DNA from: Mauremys mutica
Taxonomy: Eukaryota > Chordata > Testudines > Geoemydidae
Assembly: GCF_020497125.1 (NCBI RefSeq)
Contig: NC_059087.1
Coordinates: 12,991,925 to 13,055,924, forward strand
Direction of reading: 5' to 3'
Length of the DNA: 64,000 nucleotides
The notes under the pieces were generated by a model. The model did no database searches and had not been told where the DNA came from. It worked only from the letters and a program-made list of their open reading frames with translations. Position numbers and translations under genes: made by a program. This document shows positions 45,466 to 57,228 of the stretch, piece by piece (the stretch's first letter is position 1; each line of letters starts with the position of its first letter).

Positions 45466-46829
45466 TGTTGCTGAAAATTAGGGAAGGGGTGAGTGGCAGC
45501 TCACCAAGTCCGATTCCTCACTCCACCATGACAGTCACATGACCCCCAATAAGCCACCGCTAAATATATTGGCATTTACATGCAAAGGGCTATTTTCACA
45601 CACCAATTTTCAGGGCACACCCAGACCTACATTCAAAGACAAGATTAAAGCTTTGCTTTTAGCTCATTTTTTTCTGCTTCCTTTTCCTAAGCATTCTGGG
45701 CAAGAAAATAGAGCATCACTAATGACAACAGTCACAGTCGTGAGGATTTGCCTACATGAGTCTGCTGTGGGACCTAATAATGCTGCTAGGATACGGCATG
45801 ATTTTGGGACCAGATCCTTGGGTCTGGCCAAACTTTGAAAAGTGCAGTTTGGGCTGAGGTGTAGGGGAAGAATCACAAAGGGGTGCAAACATTGCATACA
45901 GCACTGAAGAGTCTACGGGGTGTATCCCCAGTATAAAGTCAGACCAGCCTAAAGACTGCTCTAATGAATGCACAGTTTCCAATGGACAACCCTCAGAGGT
46001 TGAAATGGTAGCGGCTACCCTATTCACTTTGACCATAGGCCAGCAGCAGAGAGAGGTACTGGAAAGGATCCTCTATGCTTGCAGTACTCCAGCAGAGCAC
46101 CCCCCGTGCACCAAGTAATTATGCAGACGCTTTCTGCCAATGAGACAATGCAAAGCAGCCCAACACATTGGAGGATCTGAACTACTATTTTTCTATGGGC
46201 AGATCAACAGCATGTCAGAAATAACGTATTTAAACATCCACATCGACGGAAAACATACTAGACAAGTTCATGCAATGCACATTTATTTAGAACTTTTCCA
46301 GAAACACTAGGTGGTGCTGTCCTCTGTCTTTTGTTTCCTAGTTCACTCTCAATTTGCTGAACACTGCCCTGATGGAATCAAATTCTTATATCCTCTTTTC
46401 TAACTGCCCTTTGCTCGACCACAAAAATCATACTGCTATATATGTGGGCACCCTTGTTTCCATGCCTTCCTACCTGCCAATATGGCCAATGTTATTTAGC
46501 TGGATGCCTTTTTAAAAAAAACATGACTGCATTCCTAAAAATATAGCCGCCCAGCCCTTGCCATTTGGAATGGAAGGGAGGAGTCTGCATTGTTAATCAC
46601 TGACCATTTCAGTAAAGATAATAGGACAGATGATAGATAACAGATAACTATGTAATAATAAGTAAAGAATCACAAGAAATAATTTTCTGCGAACACTGAA
46701 CTAGGAATTTTATTCTAATAAAGGAAAATGTAATATGCTTATAGCTACAGTCTCTCTCTCTCTCTCCCTTCCCCACATGTCCTCACTGTAGAGCTTCTGC
46801 CTAGGACCTTTCCCAACTCCTCCTACCTG
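45466..46829. other. Unassigned DNA with a short (TC)n run
   Basis: A TC microsatellite lies at about 46752-46766. Overlapping frames of 77-99 codons at 45.5-46.0 kb have no domain. Confidence 0.4.
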
Positions 46830-47030
46830 TCGTTGTTATTTGTATGCCAGTAGCACCAAGAGGCCACCACTGAAATCAGGGCCCCATTATGCCAGGTGCT
46901 GTACAAATGTAAAAGGCAGTCCCTGCTCAAAAGAGCTTTCAATCTAAGTAGAAAAGACAAAGTCTAGGAGGGAAAATAGAGGTACAGAGAGGTGAAGCAA
47001 TTTGCCCAATCCACTCAACCAGCCACATAC
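46830..47030 (-). repeat. L2/MIR-type retroposon with tail and CORE part
   Basis: The left part, 'tgttatttgtatgccagtagcaccaagaggcc', then 'gggccccattatgccaggtgctgtacaaatg' and 'agtccctgctcaaaagagctttcaatct', is the complement of the L2-type tail. It continues into 'gaggtacagagaggtgaagcaatttgccca', the complement of the MIR CORE. So this copy joins both parts in one element. Confidence 0.7.
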
Positions 47031-48129
47031 CTAAGGCAATAGTACACTTTTTCATAACAGTTTCATATGGGTCTTCTCTGAGACATGGTCCAGACATACC
47101 TTATTTATGCATATATGGGGTCTTACATATTATCCTAGTATGGGGTCAATAGCTTTAGGAAGCTGAATTGATCAGAAAAAACTTAGCCAATTAAAAAAAA
47201 ATACGTCATTTTTGGTCTGAAAAATGTGTGTTTTGAAGATGTAAAAATAAATTACTACTGTGGCAGTAGCCCTGAAGAGATTTTCACTGATATGATAAAG
47301 CTGCTAATCATACCAGTTGTACTTAAAGGAAACAATGTACCATGGAGTAAAAACTGTATGTTTTAAAATAGCACACACATGAGACATAACCAATATAGCT
47401 GGAGAGGAAATGGTTTTCCCATCCCATGAAAATTTTCAAGATTCTAATTTTTTCCTCCTGTTCTACATCAGGACAAAAACAAGACCTTTCAGAGTTGCTT
47501 ATGAAAAACAAGGAAGAGAGAGAAATCCACCTCAGAATAGCCAAAGATTGGTAGTTAACTGAGACACACATGAATGCACTATCAGCACGAACCTTTTCCC
47601 TTTAATATTATGGTAATTTTAATGGAGATTTTTTATGCTCTTCTGAGGGGATGGTGGTAGCTTCTGACAATATTGTATGTGATGTTTCATCTGCCCTTTT
47701 AAAAAATATATAAACTCCTTTAAGCAATTTTTTATAACTTGTATGTATGTGAGAATGTATGGCTGAGGAATACCATACATTTGGAGTGAGATTGCACAAA
47801 GTAAATGCAATTTTATTCAACCCCCTTATTTTTCTGGAGGGCTTACAACAATCCACTTGCTTTGGAGGTCACAAGAAAACTAAGAGTATGCAGACAAAAG
47901 TATATTAGCAAATATAATCACATTTCAAGGACAAAGGGAACCTTTTCCTTCATATGGCACTATGTGCTCAGATTATGAAGGGAAGCAACATTTCTAATGA
48001 TTCCCGATTCAGTCATTGCTTTATGAGATCCCGTTGTGGCAGAAAAGTTATTTTTGCATTTCTGAAGTATTTAGCTGATCTGATTCAGGCTATGGTTCTT
48101 CTAAACTTATGGGCTCAAAATTTTTCAAA
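47031..48129. other. Unassigned AT-rich DNA
   Basis: Nothing recognised. Confidence 0.4.
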
Positions 48130-48330
48130 TTTAGGCTCTTAAATCCATATTTAGATGCCTAAGTGAGTGGCCTGATTTTCATAAGGATCCAGCAGCTCTC
48201 AGTAAGGGTATTGGTGTGATTTTCGAAAGATTCTAAGGGATTTAAGAACACAGTTCCCCTTTCAAAATCAACGGCTCTTGTGTTCTTAAGTCACTTAGGT
48301 GAGTTTGAAAATTCCATCCCATATCTACCC
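48130..48330. repeat. Fold-back repeat
   Basis: 'atttagatgcctaagtgagtggcctgattttcat' and 'acttaggtgagtttgaaaattccatccca' are decayed inverted arms. An inner pair, 'atttaagaacaca' and 'tgtgttcttaag', forms a hairpin. It is related in style to the 10.7 kb repeat. Confidence 0.6.
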
Positions 48331-51211
48331 TTGAAATTTTAATCATGATTTTAACATGTATTGACACACACAAAATTGAATTCTACTATAGACAGGACAC
48401 AGATGTCTGTTTCCAGTCGCACTTAATTCTAGGCTGCAGCATAAGTACAAAGGTTTGAGTTCTGTCTATACTAGATTTTACACACTAGTCACATGTTAAA
48501 CTTTAGTAGACATACACTGGCATGAATGGAACCTTCTGGATGCTCAGCACTTTGGAAGGGTCAGATCACATATTTAAATACCTAAATATGGACTTCGGAA
48601 AATAATTTGAGATACCCTTTCATGAAACTCTTGGCACACAACTTACTCCAGACACAATGTAGCTTAAAAAAAAAAGTGGGGGGGGGCAACTTTCCACTCT
48701 CCTATAGAATTTTTTTTTGGCACTTCTTCCTCTTGTATAAATTATTCTTAATTAATTAAATGAAATTCTTAAGATGTACAGGTTCATTAACTCCTTTAAT
48801 TAGAAAGAGGATTTTTGGACCTTAATTTTCAGACTTTCGTCAGTATCTGTTTGACAGTTGTATTCATAAGTGATTATATTCAAATAACTCAGTCATTAGC
48901 ATTTTATTTTTAACATTAGGCATCTCTTTAGGATTCCTGCTGCAAGAGTGAGAAAATGTTGTTGGTTATGAAAAAGCAGAGTCTAAGTGGTAATGATTTA
49001 ATACTGAGCTTATGTGGTAGAAAATAGCAGATGCTGCCTTATGAGTCAGTGATCCTATGATAAATTACCCTTTTAAGCAAGTATCCAGCTTTTACTAGCT
49101 GAAATCAGCAGATATAATCGGTTCTCCTGCCAACGGCTTTCTGGCCCTTCCCTTTAGGAGTTCAAATGACATAGTTAACATGGTTAGTATTGTTCCTGTG
49201 ATCATTAAGGCCTCAATTATGGTCTCCTGGAAGTCTGTTCTTAAGCATGTCCATTAATTGCCTTGTACATATTGGCATTCTACATCTAACTGGAAATGAC
49301 ACCAGCATCATTGTGGGCATTTTTTTCCAGAATTTACATTACTCTAGGAATGAAATTCAATAAACATGGGTAATCCAATTGTATCCTGAACACTTGTAAC
49401 ATCTGCCCTTTCTAATCAAAACTTGTAATTAGAGATGATGGCTTGATCAATAGGCAGCAAGCATCCGAGTATTTAAACATAGGTATTCTTTATCCCTAAC
49501 AATAGGGCACTTTGGGGTTCATTTAATAGACTTTGGGGTCAGAAGCGTGGAAGGACATAGAGTAGAGGATCAATCCATTACCTAACTCAGAGAAATTAAC
49601 TTCACCTTCAATATACCCTTCATAAAACACTGGGAATGAACCAAAAAGGTACATGAAGCAGAAATATTGCAGACAGGTTAGTAGTTTTTGTTTTAATCCC
49701 TTCCTAGTAGTGCCTTTGGGCTTGACTTTGCAAGATGCTGAGCTCTCTGGCCCCAATCCAGGGAAGTTTTAAAGCACAAGGGATGGATTTCAGTGGAAAC
49801 AAGTATTCACATATATTAATTATATGATGATGTGCATGGCAGGATTGAAGTCAGAGGGCTCAGTTCTTTGCAAGACTGAACCCTTTAAATGTATCCGGGC
49901 CTGAATATGGACATCTCAGGAGAACACAATTCCGGGAGCCCTCAACAAATGCTGAAGCCCTCGATGAAGATTTAAGTTGGTGGCAAGCACTTTTCTAATA
50001 AACTGTACAGATTCTACTTTTAGTGTTAACAATAAAGGGTTTGGGGAGAAAACAAGACAGAAGCGGACATCCTCTTTCCTCCTTACAAGCTGCAAAATAT
50101 GAACAAGACATGGCAATAGGGTAGAATACAATAAAGAATTATGTACCCAGCTGAACTGCTATGAAAAACATACATAGGCTAAAAACAATATAGAAAACCG
50201 CAATTTTTATCCCCCTCACAAAATGGACCACAGGTGTCTTTCATGATCAAGTGGTCAGGAACTCGGCAAGGACATGGATCTCTTCCCCCCCCAAAAAAGC
50301 TTCCAGCAGCACACTGTCCCCTACGCACCTAGCTGGGACACTGCAACAATATAGCCTCAAAAGAAAAGGGTGACACTTATTGACCCACCAACACTTCTTC
50401 CTGTTGCACCTTGGTATTGCATCATTGAGGCACCAACCAAGCATTTATGGGACCCCACTCTCATCTTGTGAGATATGTTGTGATCACAGCTTAAGGTAGT
50501 TGGAGAAGATATAGTGATAAAAGAGAGTGTCTATTTTCAAAAGCTAAGCTGATAACTTTAAAAATCAAACTTTTTTTTTACTGGTCGGATCAAGAAGAGA
50601 ATTAATTTAGAAATGGTCTTTAGTCTTAATGCTCAGATCTTGATTTTTATGTAGATTTCACACCAAATCTTTGCACACCCTAGGAAAGAGCTCTTCAGAA
50701 CTGGGCTTTTTATTCAGGCTTCTCTCTAAATAGACTATGCGCAGCATTTTTCTTCTCCTCAGATCAGCTTTGACAACAATAAAAATATGAACTGGCTCCC
50801 TTTCCTGCATTGTACACTTCATGGCTATCAATAACACAATGAGAAAAAAAATGAAAATGGCATATCAAGTCCAGCTACTATATGAATTAAATTACTTTTT
50901 TAATTTTATGATCTTTAAAGCAAAACAAGATAAACTGCTGCTTCTTAAAAGCTTTTTATATTTACTGTAGTCACATAGAAAGAAATTAAATTATCAAGAT
51001 TTGTTGCTTAACAGACAAATGGAAAGGAGGAAGGGGGATGGTTTTTCCCATTTAATTAAGAGGAGGTTTTTATGCCTCAAACACCACTGTATTTCAGATG
51101 GCTGTAACTCCTCTAAGAATTTAAAGCACTGCATATTCAACTAAATCTACTTAACATGTACAAAACTCAGAAAATTTACAAAAAACAAAAACATATTTAA
51201 ATAAGATGTAA
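48331..51211. other. Unassigned AT-rich DNA
   Basis: About 2.9 kb with no recognised gene or repeat. The part at 48.72-48.95 kb is A/T-rich with many TAATTA-type words and might be conserved non-coding DNA, but this cannot be judged from one sequence. Confidence 0.4.
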
Positions 51212-51403
51212 TATATGGAGATATACCTATTGCATAGAACTGGAAGGGACTCTGAAGGGTCATTGAGTCCAGCCTGCTGCTGTCACTAGCAGGACCAAGT
51301 ACTGATTTTGCTCCAGATCTCTAAGTGGCCCCCTTAAGGATTGAACTCACAACCCTGGGTTTAGCAGGCCAATGCTCAAACCACTGAGCTCTCTCTCCCC
51401 CCA
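51212..51403 (-). mobile_element. Turtle tRNA-derived pol III SINE
   Basis: Read on the minus strand, the head carries an A box AGCTCAGTGGTTTGAGCATTGG (51369-51390). A B box, GGGTTGTGAGTTCAATCC, follows about 35 bases on. A body with 'cacttagagatctgg' and 'cagtacttggtcctgctagtga' comes next, then a CR1-like tail 'ctggactcaatgacc ... cccttccagttctatg' ending 'aggtatatctccatata'. This is the organisation of the cryptodiran turtle SINE, whose tail lets it use CR1 machinery. It is the strongest taxonomic marker in the window. Confidence 0.9.
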
Positions 51404-51714
51404 TGAAACACCTCTATAGCTGTTCAAATATTTCCATTATAGTTTAACTCTTACTCTTTCTCCAGGCTCTATTTAGGTACTTAATTGAATACCAAAGCAG
51501 AAGTATTAAGGATTCAATCACTTATTAAGAGAACAATTAAAATGAAATACAAGTCATAGTGTTAGTACATAGTAGTATAGTATTACCACATAGTAGTATA
51601 GTGTTTCAGAATCGAAGCACCAAAATTTTGGAAGCCTAGTTAACCTTGGCCTGAAACAACGGCGTTAATCTCTATATAGACATATGCACACGCAGCAGGA
51701 AGGCATTCTATGTT

Positions 51715-52640
51715 GGAATTACAGAATTAACTACCATTTGAGGACTATCCCACATCCATCTCCACTGGGTGTCCAGCTCTCACTTGAAACTGCTTGAACA
51801 GCTGTGCAACCATCTGTTCCACTGACTCAGCTAAACGTGGCAAAAGTCACTAGTGACGTTGGTTGTATGTTGTCTGTTTAGGAAGACTATTGCTGTGGGA
51901 CTTCAGCAAGAGACAAGGACCATCTGCTAGCATCACATTCTGCATGTCACTCATGGCACTGGTCCTAAACATGGACTTGCTGAGAGACTTCTAGACTTTC
52001 CTCAAGTCATCTTGAATTTAGTTGGATGATAATTTTTCAGCGCAGCAGCTACCCTATACCAATCCATTCCCATACAGTTGGAAAATTTAATTATGGAATT
52101 GGGGCTTGAAAGCCCATTTGAGAGAGATGACTCACTTCTTATCGTGTCCTCATACTGCTTCCCACCACATGCATGTACATGTGATTCCCCTATTATTGCA
52201 CTCTGCTAGGTCACTGGAAGAGAATTTGCATTCAAGCAGCTGGCATCACAAGAGATGCTTCCTATTTTGAGGTTCTCCGCTGCAGTCACAGATATTCAGG
52301 CCAGTGAGGTAGCCCCATTTGATCATCGCATCGCTAGACTGCCCAACTCCAGTATGGCAAGTCACTAAATAGCCAGTGAAGATGCTATTGCAAACTAGGG
52401 ACCAACATCCAGTTCTTCACTCTGGAAAACTCCTATGGACACCAGGGAAAGTCTGCAAGAGCATGGACTGAATAACAATCTGGGGATTTGGTTCTACATA
52501 TGCAAAACAAAACAAAATGATCTAGCAGCCCAATGGAGGATTGAAGCGGCAACATTCTGGATGACTGAGCAGCCTTTTATAAAACCATCCGACGTATAAG
52601 AATAGGAAATGTGCTTTGAACATTGTCCTTTTCTTCACAA
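51715..52640. pseudogene. Possible decayed coding tract, unassigned
   Basis: The base composition is balanced compared with the AT-rich surroundings, and protein-like stretches occur. On the plus strand, near 52240-52370, an open run includes 'QEMLPILRFSAAVTDIQ' and 'EVAPFDHRIARLP'. On the minus strand, near 51760-51850, another includes 'ESVEQMVAQLFKQFQ'. Neither frame is open for long and I do not recognise a family. It could be a processed pseudogene or the inside of an old DNA transposon. The strand is undecided. Confidence 0.25.
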
Positions 52641-53819
52641 AGTAGTCGTGTCACAGCTGGCTGGTCACCTTAATGAGGCAGTTGGCAAAAATCCAATGAC
52701 CACTGCATTATTGCATGAAACAGAGTATTGCCCCTGCATGCACACAGGCTGACTCTCTCTGCGCCACAATCCAATCCCCATCATTGTGATATGTAAGCAC
52801 CACACTTGACGGCATGGACAGCTGCAGTTATCAGTCGTGACAAGACAACAAATACATATCTTCTGCCTGTCTTAATTTAATCTTCCCAAAGTGAATAGCC
52901 AATAATATTTAAATTACTCAGCTATACATGGGGGAAAAGATTAATATTAGCAAAATGATATTCACACTATATCCCAATTAATCTGTGCGCAATATGTGTC
53001 ATGACTCATGACCTCAGGTTTGCTATGCTCCGGGCTTAGGTACCTGCTGCCACCACCAACCTTCATACTTGGAAATTTTATATCATGTCACCCCTCATTC
53101 TTCCCCCTTATTGCAAAGACACTTTCCCCAAGGGTGGGAGGCTCGTTGATAAAAATGTTGGGTCTTTTCAAAGGCCACTGCAGGAAAACTCAGTCACCAC
53201 ATCTCCATTCCAGATTTGAGTAACAATCAAACACTTACTTTATTACAGGTACACCCATGACCTAACTCATTTACCATTCATTTAGAGGTATCCTCTTTAC
53301 CCACTCAAGCAGAGAAAAGTATTATTATAGATCCCAGTTCAGACTTTCTATTCAGAAGCTGTTGGATCCTATGTCCGCCAAAAATGGTCTCAGTGCCACC
53401 TTGTCGGTAGCCTGGACTCCTACAGTACTGTATAGACTTGCCTTGGGTGTCTTTATAGTCCATTCCTGGCACCTTCAGCGACATCCTAGAAATAAATCAA
53501 CTTCTAGCTTGCAAGCCTCAACTCACCACTTCTCACTGGTACTTCCCCACCTGCTAGCATTTGAACCAACAGTCTATTCTGGCTTCTAGCAAACAAGTGG
53601 GCCTTTACAGAGTCCAGCCATTGCAATATTATAAGGTGTGCTACTAAGCAAACAGTAACTCAGTTTTGGAAAGTGTCCCAAACATATTGCCTCTCTTTTC
53701 CAATTCTGTTCCCCTTAAGGGAACGCTAGTCTTCTGAGAAATAGAAAGCCCATTTGCCTCTAACAGCGAGGATTTTACAAATGCTGTTAAAACTAAATTG
53801 ATTTGGGGTGGGGGGTAAT
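52641..53819. other. Unassigned DNA
   Basis: No gene or repeat recognised. Frames of 71-75 codons have no domain. Confidence 0.4.
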
Positions 53820-53915
53820 TTAGTTTCTCTGTATTGCACTTTGCAAATGCTGGATCAAGTCCATGACTAGGGCTCCTAGGTGCTATGGTAATACAAATAA
53901 TAAATAATACATGTT
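53820..53915 (+). repeat. L2/MIR-type 3' tail
   Basis: 'gtccatgactagggctcctaggtgctatggtaatacaaataataaataata' is the plus-strand version of the tail seen reversed at 15.3, 35.6 and 46.8 kb. It ends in the expected AAT-rich tract. Confidence 0.7.
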
Positions 53916-54376
53916 GTGCTGAAAAGCTGTTAAATCCCAATCATTTATCCCTCTATTAGCTAGCAGAGGATAAATAATAAAGGTAGCCAGAAATTCTCCA
54001 AGCTAGCTAACAGAATGGGATCAGAAACCTTTTCTGTTTTGAAATAACCTCATATTTAAGATAGTGCTTTAACGGGCACAATACATCTCATTACAGCTGC
54101 AGTTCCTGAATTTGCAATACTATTTCTTGTTTTCTGTGTAACATAATATGTGCAACGCGTCCTCATTTTCTTTTGGGTATCAGTTGGCCTTATAACTGAT
54201 ATAACAAAGGTCTGGAAAGTCTCACAAAATGTAGCTATCAGAGTAAGATCATTTGTTCATCCTGGGCATTGTAACTCCTTTTCACTAGGCATAACTCATA
54301 TGACACACTCACCTCGCTTTTAAAGAGCCTCAGGCTGACATAGTTAAAAGTCCACTTTTTAAAATGCAGAAACTAA

Positions 54377-54671
54377 GGCCATATATATATGTACAGCGGT
54401 GCAGCAGCGCGGCTGCACCAGCACAGCTGTGCCAGTGCAGAGCATCTGGTGAAGACATTCTATGCCGATGGGAGCGAGCTCTCCTGTCTGCATAATAAAA
54501 CCACCTCCATGAGTGGAAAAAGCTATGTAGACAGAAGAAGCTCTCCTGCCGACATAGCGCTATGCACACCAACGCTTATGTCTGTATAACTTATGTCGCT
54601 CAGGAGTGTGGTTTTTTCATACCCTTGAGGACATAAGTTATGCCGACACAGGCTGTAATATAGTCATATCT
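54377..54671 (+). mobile_element. Harbinger-like MITE, copy B
   Basis: 295 bp between TAA duplications (54374-54376 and 54672-54674). The interior shares with copies A and C the words 'cagcagcgcggctgcacc', 'tatgccgatgggagcgagctctcc', and a hairpin at 'gtcgctcaggagtgtggttttttcatacccttgaggac'. A TA run at the left end has blurred the terminal repeat. Confidence 0.78.
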
Positions 54672-55133
54672 TAAGAAAACTTTTAAATGTTTTAAATTTC
54701 TCCCCTTATCATGCAAAGGCAGGTGAAAAATCATAAATATTGAGCAATCTGTATAAGAAAATTTTACCAATTTAAAATGTAAAAAGATGTCCACGCAGAG
54801 CCACTTGTTCAAATTCAACCCCAGAGTGAGTGCATGCCATCAATCACAGCTGCCCCTGCTTACAGCAAGTTAATATTTGGTTAAGCAACTGTAGATTTTC
54901 CAGATTTTATTTTCTTTGATTTTCCAGTCTCCATATAATAGCCTGGTAAGAGAGCAAATGACCAAAGTAAATTATACCTCTCCTACAGCTTTCATCTTCA
55001 AATTAACTTTGCTGCCAGACATGTACTTTAAAATCCATATAATACACTGGTCCAGTGCATGTGAATATCTCCCCTGTTAATTGTTGTCCCCAGTGACTGT
55101 AACAGCCTGCTATTTTCTCAAGCTAAAGGAGTT

Positions 55134-55206
55134 CCCCTTGAGCTCTAGTGGTAGAAGCTTAGCTTAGCTTGTTAGTACTGATAGTTCCAGATTCAATCCT
55201 TGTAAG
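55134..55206 (+). repeat. tRNA-like head of an old SINE, tentative
   Basis: 'cttgagctctagtggtagaagc' resembles a pol III A box and 'gttccagattcaatcctt' a B box about 45 bases later. No cloverleaf acceptor stem can be closed, so it is not a functional tRNA gene. No known SINE body follows. Confidence 0.35.
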
Positions 55207-55423
55207 TGATATCTATATATATGCAGCCATGGTTAATTACATACATATAGGCTGGGAAGTATATATTTAGGCTTGTAATCATGCAGAGTAATAAACAACA
55301 ACTGCATCAAGAAAAATAGAACACTTTTAAAATATAATTTTCTCTCTAGAATTTTTAAGGCAACAATAGCAATAGTCCCTCTCTCTCCTCCCCTCCCCCC
55401 TCCCCTCCAATCTACTATGATTC

Positions 55424-55690
55424 CTAAATAGAACAGATTGGAAAATGTTCCCCCATCCTCATGGAAAATGTTGCCTTTTTGGTGAAAAATGGAAAACCAA
55501 AATATTTAGATACAGAAATGCCACCATGGTGTTTCATGGGAGTTGTAGTTTGGGTGCCTCATGTTCACATTTTCCGCTATGAGCCAGGCTTCCTAGTTGG
55601 ACTACATGTCCCATGATGTACCACAGTCTCCTTCTTGGGGGGCACTGTATAGAGCAATGGGATTTGCGTTTCCTTTCCTTTCCCTACTCA
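55424..55690. repeat. Palindromic repeat with 'catgggagttgtagt' arms
   Basis: 'catgggagttgtagtttgg' (about 55537) and 'ggactacatgtcccatgatg' (about 55599) are inverted partners. The left flank, 'gattggaaaatgttccccc ... ggaaaatgttgccttttt', resembles the CAGAGCTGGTC hAT-like family interior. Ends and TSD not resolved. Confidence 0.45.
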
Positions 55691-55884
55691 TATGAATATA
55701 AACTCCAAAGATGCTTTTGCTTCCTAGCTTCATTAGGAGCCTGACCTACGCACTGTACTTAAAATAGCATGGTTGTGCCGTGGCAATAGATAGGGCTGAG
55801 CCACCAGTTTTGTTTCCCAAAGCAGAACATTATGGGATAACTAGATTTGCTCTATAAGCCCACAGCCACTTGAATTCACAGGAA

Positions 55885-56046
55885 GATAGGTACTTCGGAA
55901 TATTTTGCTTGCTAAGTGACTTAGGAGCCTAAATATTTTCCAAAGTGATGTAGGCACTTGTGAGCAAGTCTTTCGCAAGGCATCTTCATTCTGGCTCCAA
56001 TTCAGGAAAGCACTTAAGCACGTGCTTAAGTCTCTCTCTAAATGTA
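55885..56046. repeat. Fold-back repeat half with perfect 18-bp palindrome
   Basis: CTTAAGCACGTGCTTAAG at 56013-56030 is perfectly self-complementary and is preceded by 'ccaattcaggaaagca'. It is the same family as the split palindrome at 13.1-13.5 kb. The left part ('aagtgacttaggagcctaaat') resembles the other fold-back repeats. Confidence 0.7.
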
Positions 56047-56051
56047 GGTCT

Positions 56052-56140
56052 TAGATATTTATATGGCCCCCATTACCATCATATTTGAGTGCCTCACAAT
56101 CTTTAATGTATTTATCACCATAACCCACCTCTGTGAAGAA
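56052..56140 (-). repeat. MIR-type SINE fragment
   Basis: 'atatggcccccattaccatcatatttgagtgcctcacaatctttaatgtatttatcaccataacccacctctg' matches the left ends of the copies at 8.2 and 18.3 kb. Only this end survives. Confidence 0.65.
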
Positions 56141-56395
56141 GAGAAATACCTTTCATCATCATTCAAATGTATCTGCTGAAATATTCTACCTTTCCTCCTT
56201 TCAAACAGTATTTGACTAGTGAACCTTGAACCCATTTCTTGTGTTGCATAAACCTTCAGGGAGTTTTGAACAACACTTGCATAGGAAATCATTCAAAAAT
56301 TGGGATGATTTGCAAAAACAACGTGACTACTAGATCAAAAGTAACCACTTCAGCTCTTAAAGTGACAGAGTGCTATTCATATATACACTCTATGG

Positions 56396-57220
56396 CAGGG
56401 GCAGGCAAACTTTTTGGCCTGAGGGCCGCATCAGGTTTCGCAAATTGTATGGCGAGCCAGTTAGGGGAGGGGGTTGTGGCCTGGCCCCCACCTCCTATCT
56501 TCCCCTTCCCTCCGGGACTCCTGCCCCATCCAACCCTCCCGTTCCCTGATGGCCCCTCTGGGACCCCCGTCCCATCCATATCCCCCCCGCTCCCTGTCCC
56601 TTGACTGCCCCCAGACCCCCACCACCCCATCCAACCCCTCCTCTCATTCCTGATGGCCCCCCGGGTCCCCCGCCCCATCCAACCACCCCTTCTTCCTGTC
56701 CCCTGACTGCCCCCAGACCCCCTGTCCCTGACTGTCCCCTCCTGCCCCATCCAATGCCCCCTCCTTCCTGACTGTCCCTGAGACCCGTGCCCCCATTCAA
56801 CCTCCTGTTTCCACCCCAACCACCATCCACACCCCCACCCCCGACCACCACCCCAAACTCCCCTGCCTTCTATCCACCCGCCCCACTCCCGAACTCCTCT
56901 GCCCCCTTACTGCGCTGCCTGGAGCATGGGTGGCTGGTGGTGTTACAGCCACACCGCCAGACTGGAGCCAGGCCACGCCGCCGCCACCGCGCAGCACAGA
57001 GCACCGGGTCAGGCCGGGCTCTGCAGCTGCACTGCCCCCGGAGCTCACAGCCCCGCCGCCCAGAGCATTGCGCCAGCGACAGGGCAAGCTGAGGCTGTGG
57101 GCGAGGGGGAACAGCGGGGGAGGGGCTGGGGGCGAGCCTCCCATGCCAGGAGCTCGGGGGCTGGTCAGGACGGTCCCACGGGCCGGATGTGGCCCGCAGG
57201 CCGTGGTTTGCCCACCCCTG
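56396..57220. mobile_element. hAT-type non-autonomous transposon, 825 bp, GC-rich
   Basis: The left end is CAGGGGCAGGCAAACTTTTTGGCC and the right end GGCCGTGGTTTGCCCACCCCTG, good inverted repeats. Flanks CTCTATGG (56388-56395) and CTCTGTGG (57221-57228) differ at one of eight bases. The interior is first a (CCCATCCAACC...)-type C-rich tandem tract, then a CpG-rich segment (about 56940-57190). Large overlapping frames on both strands (up to 157 codons) come from this composition. No transposase domain is present. Confidence 0.92.
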
Positions 57221-57228
57221 CTCTGTGG

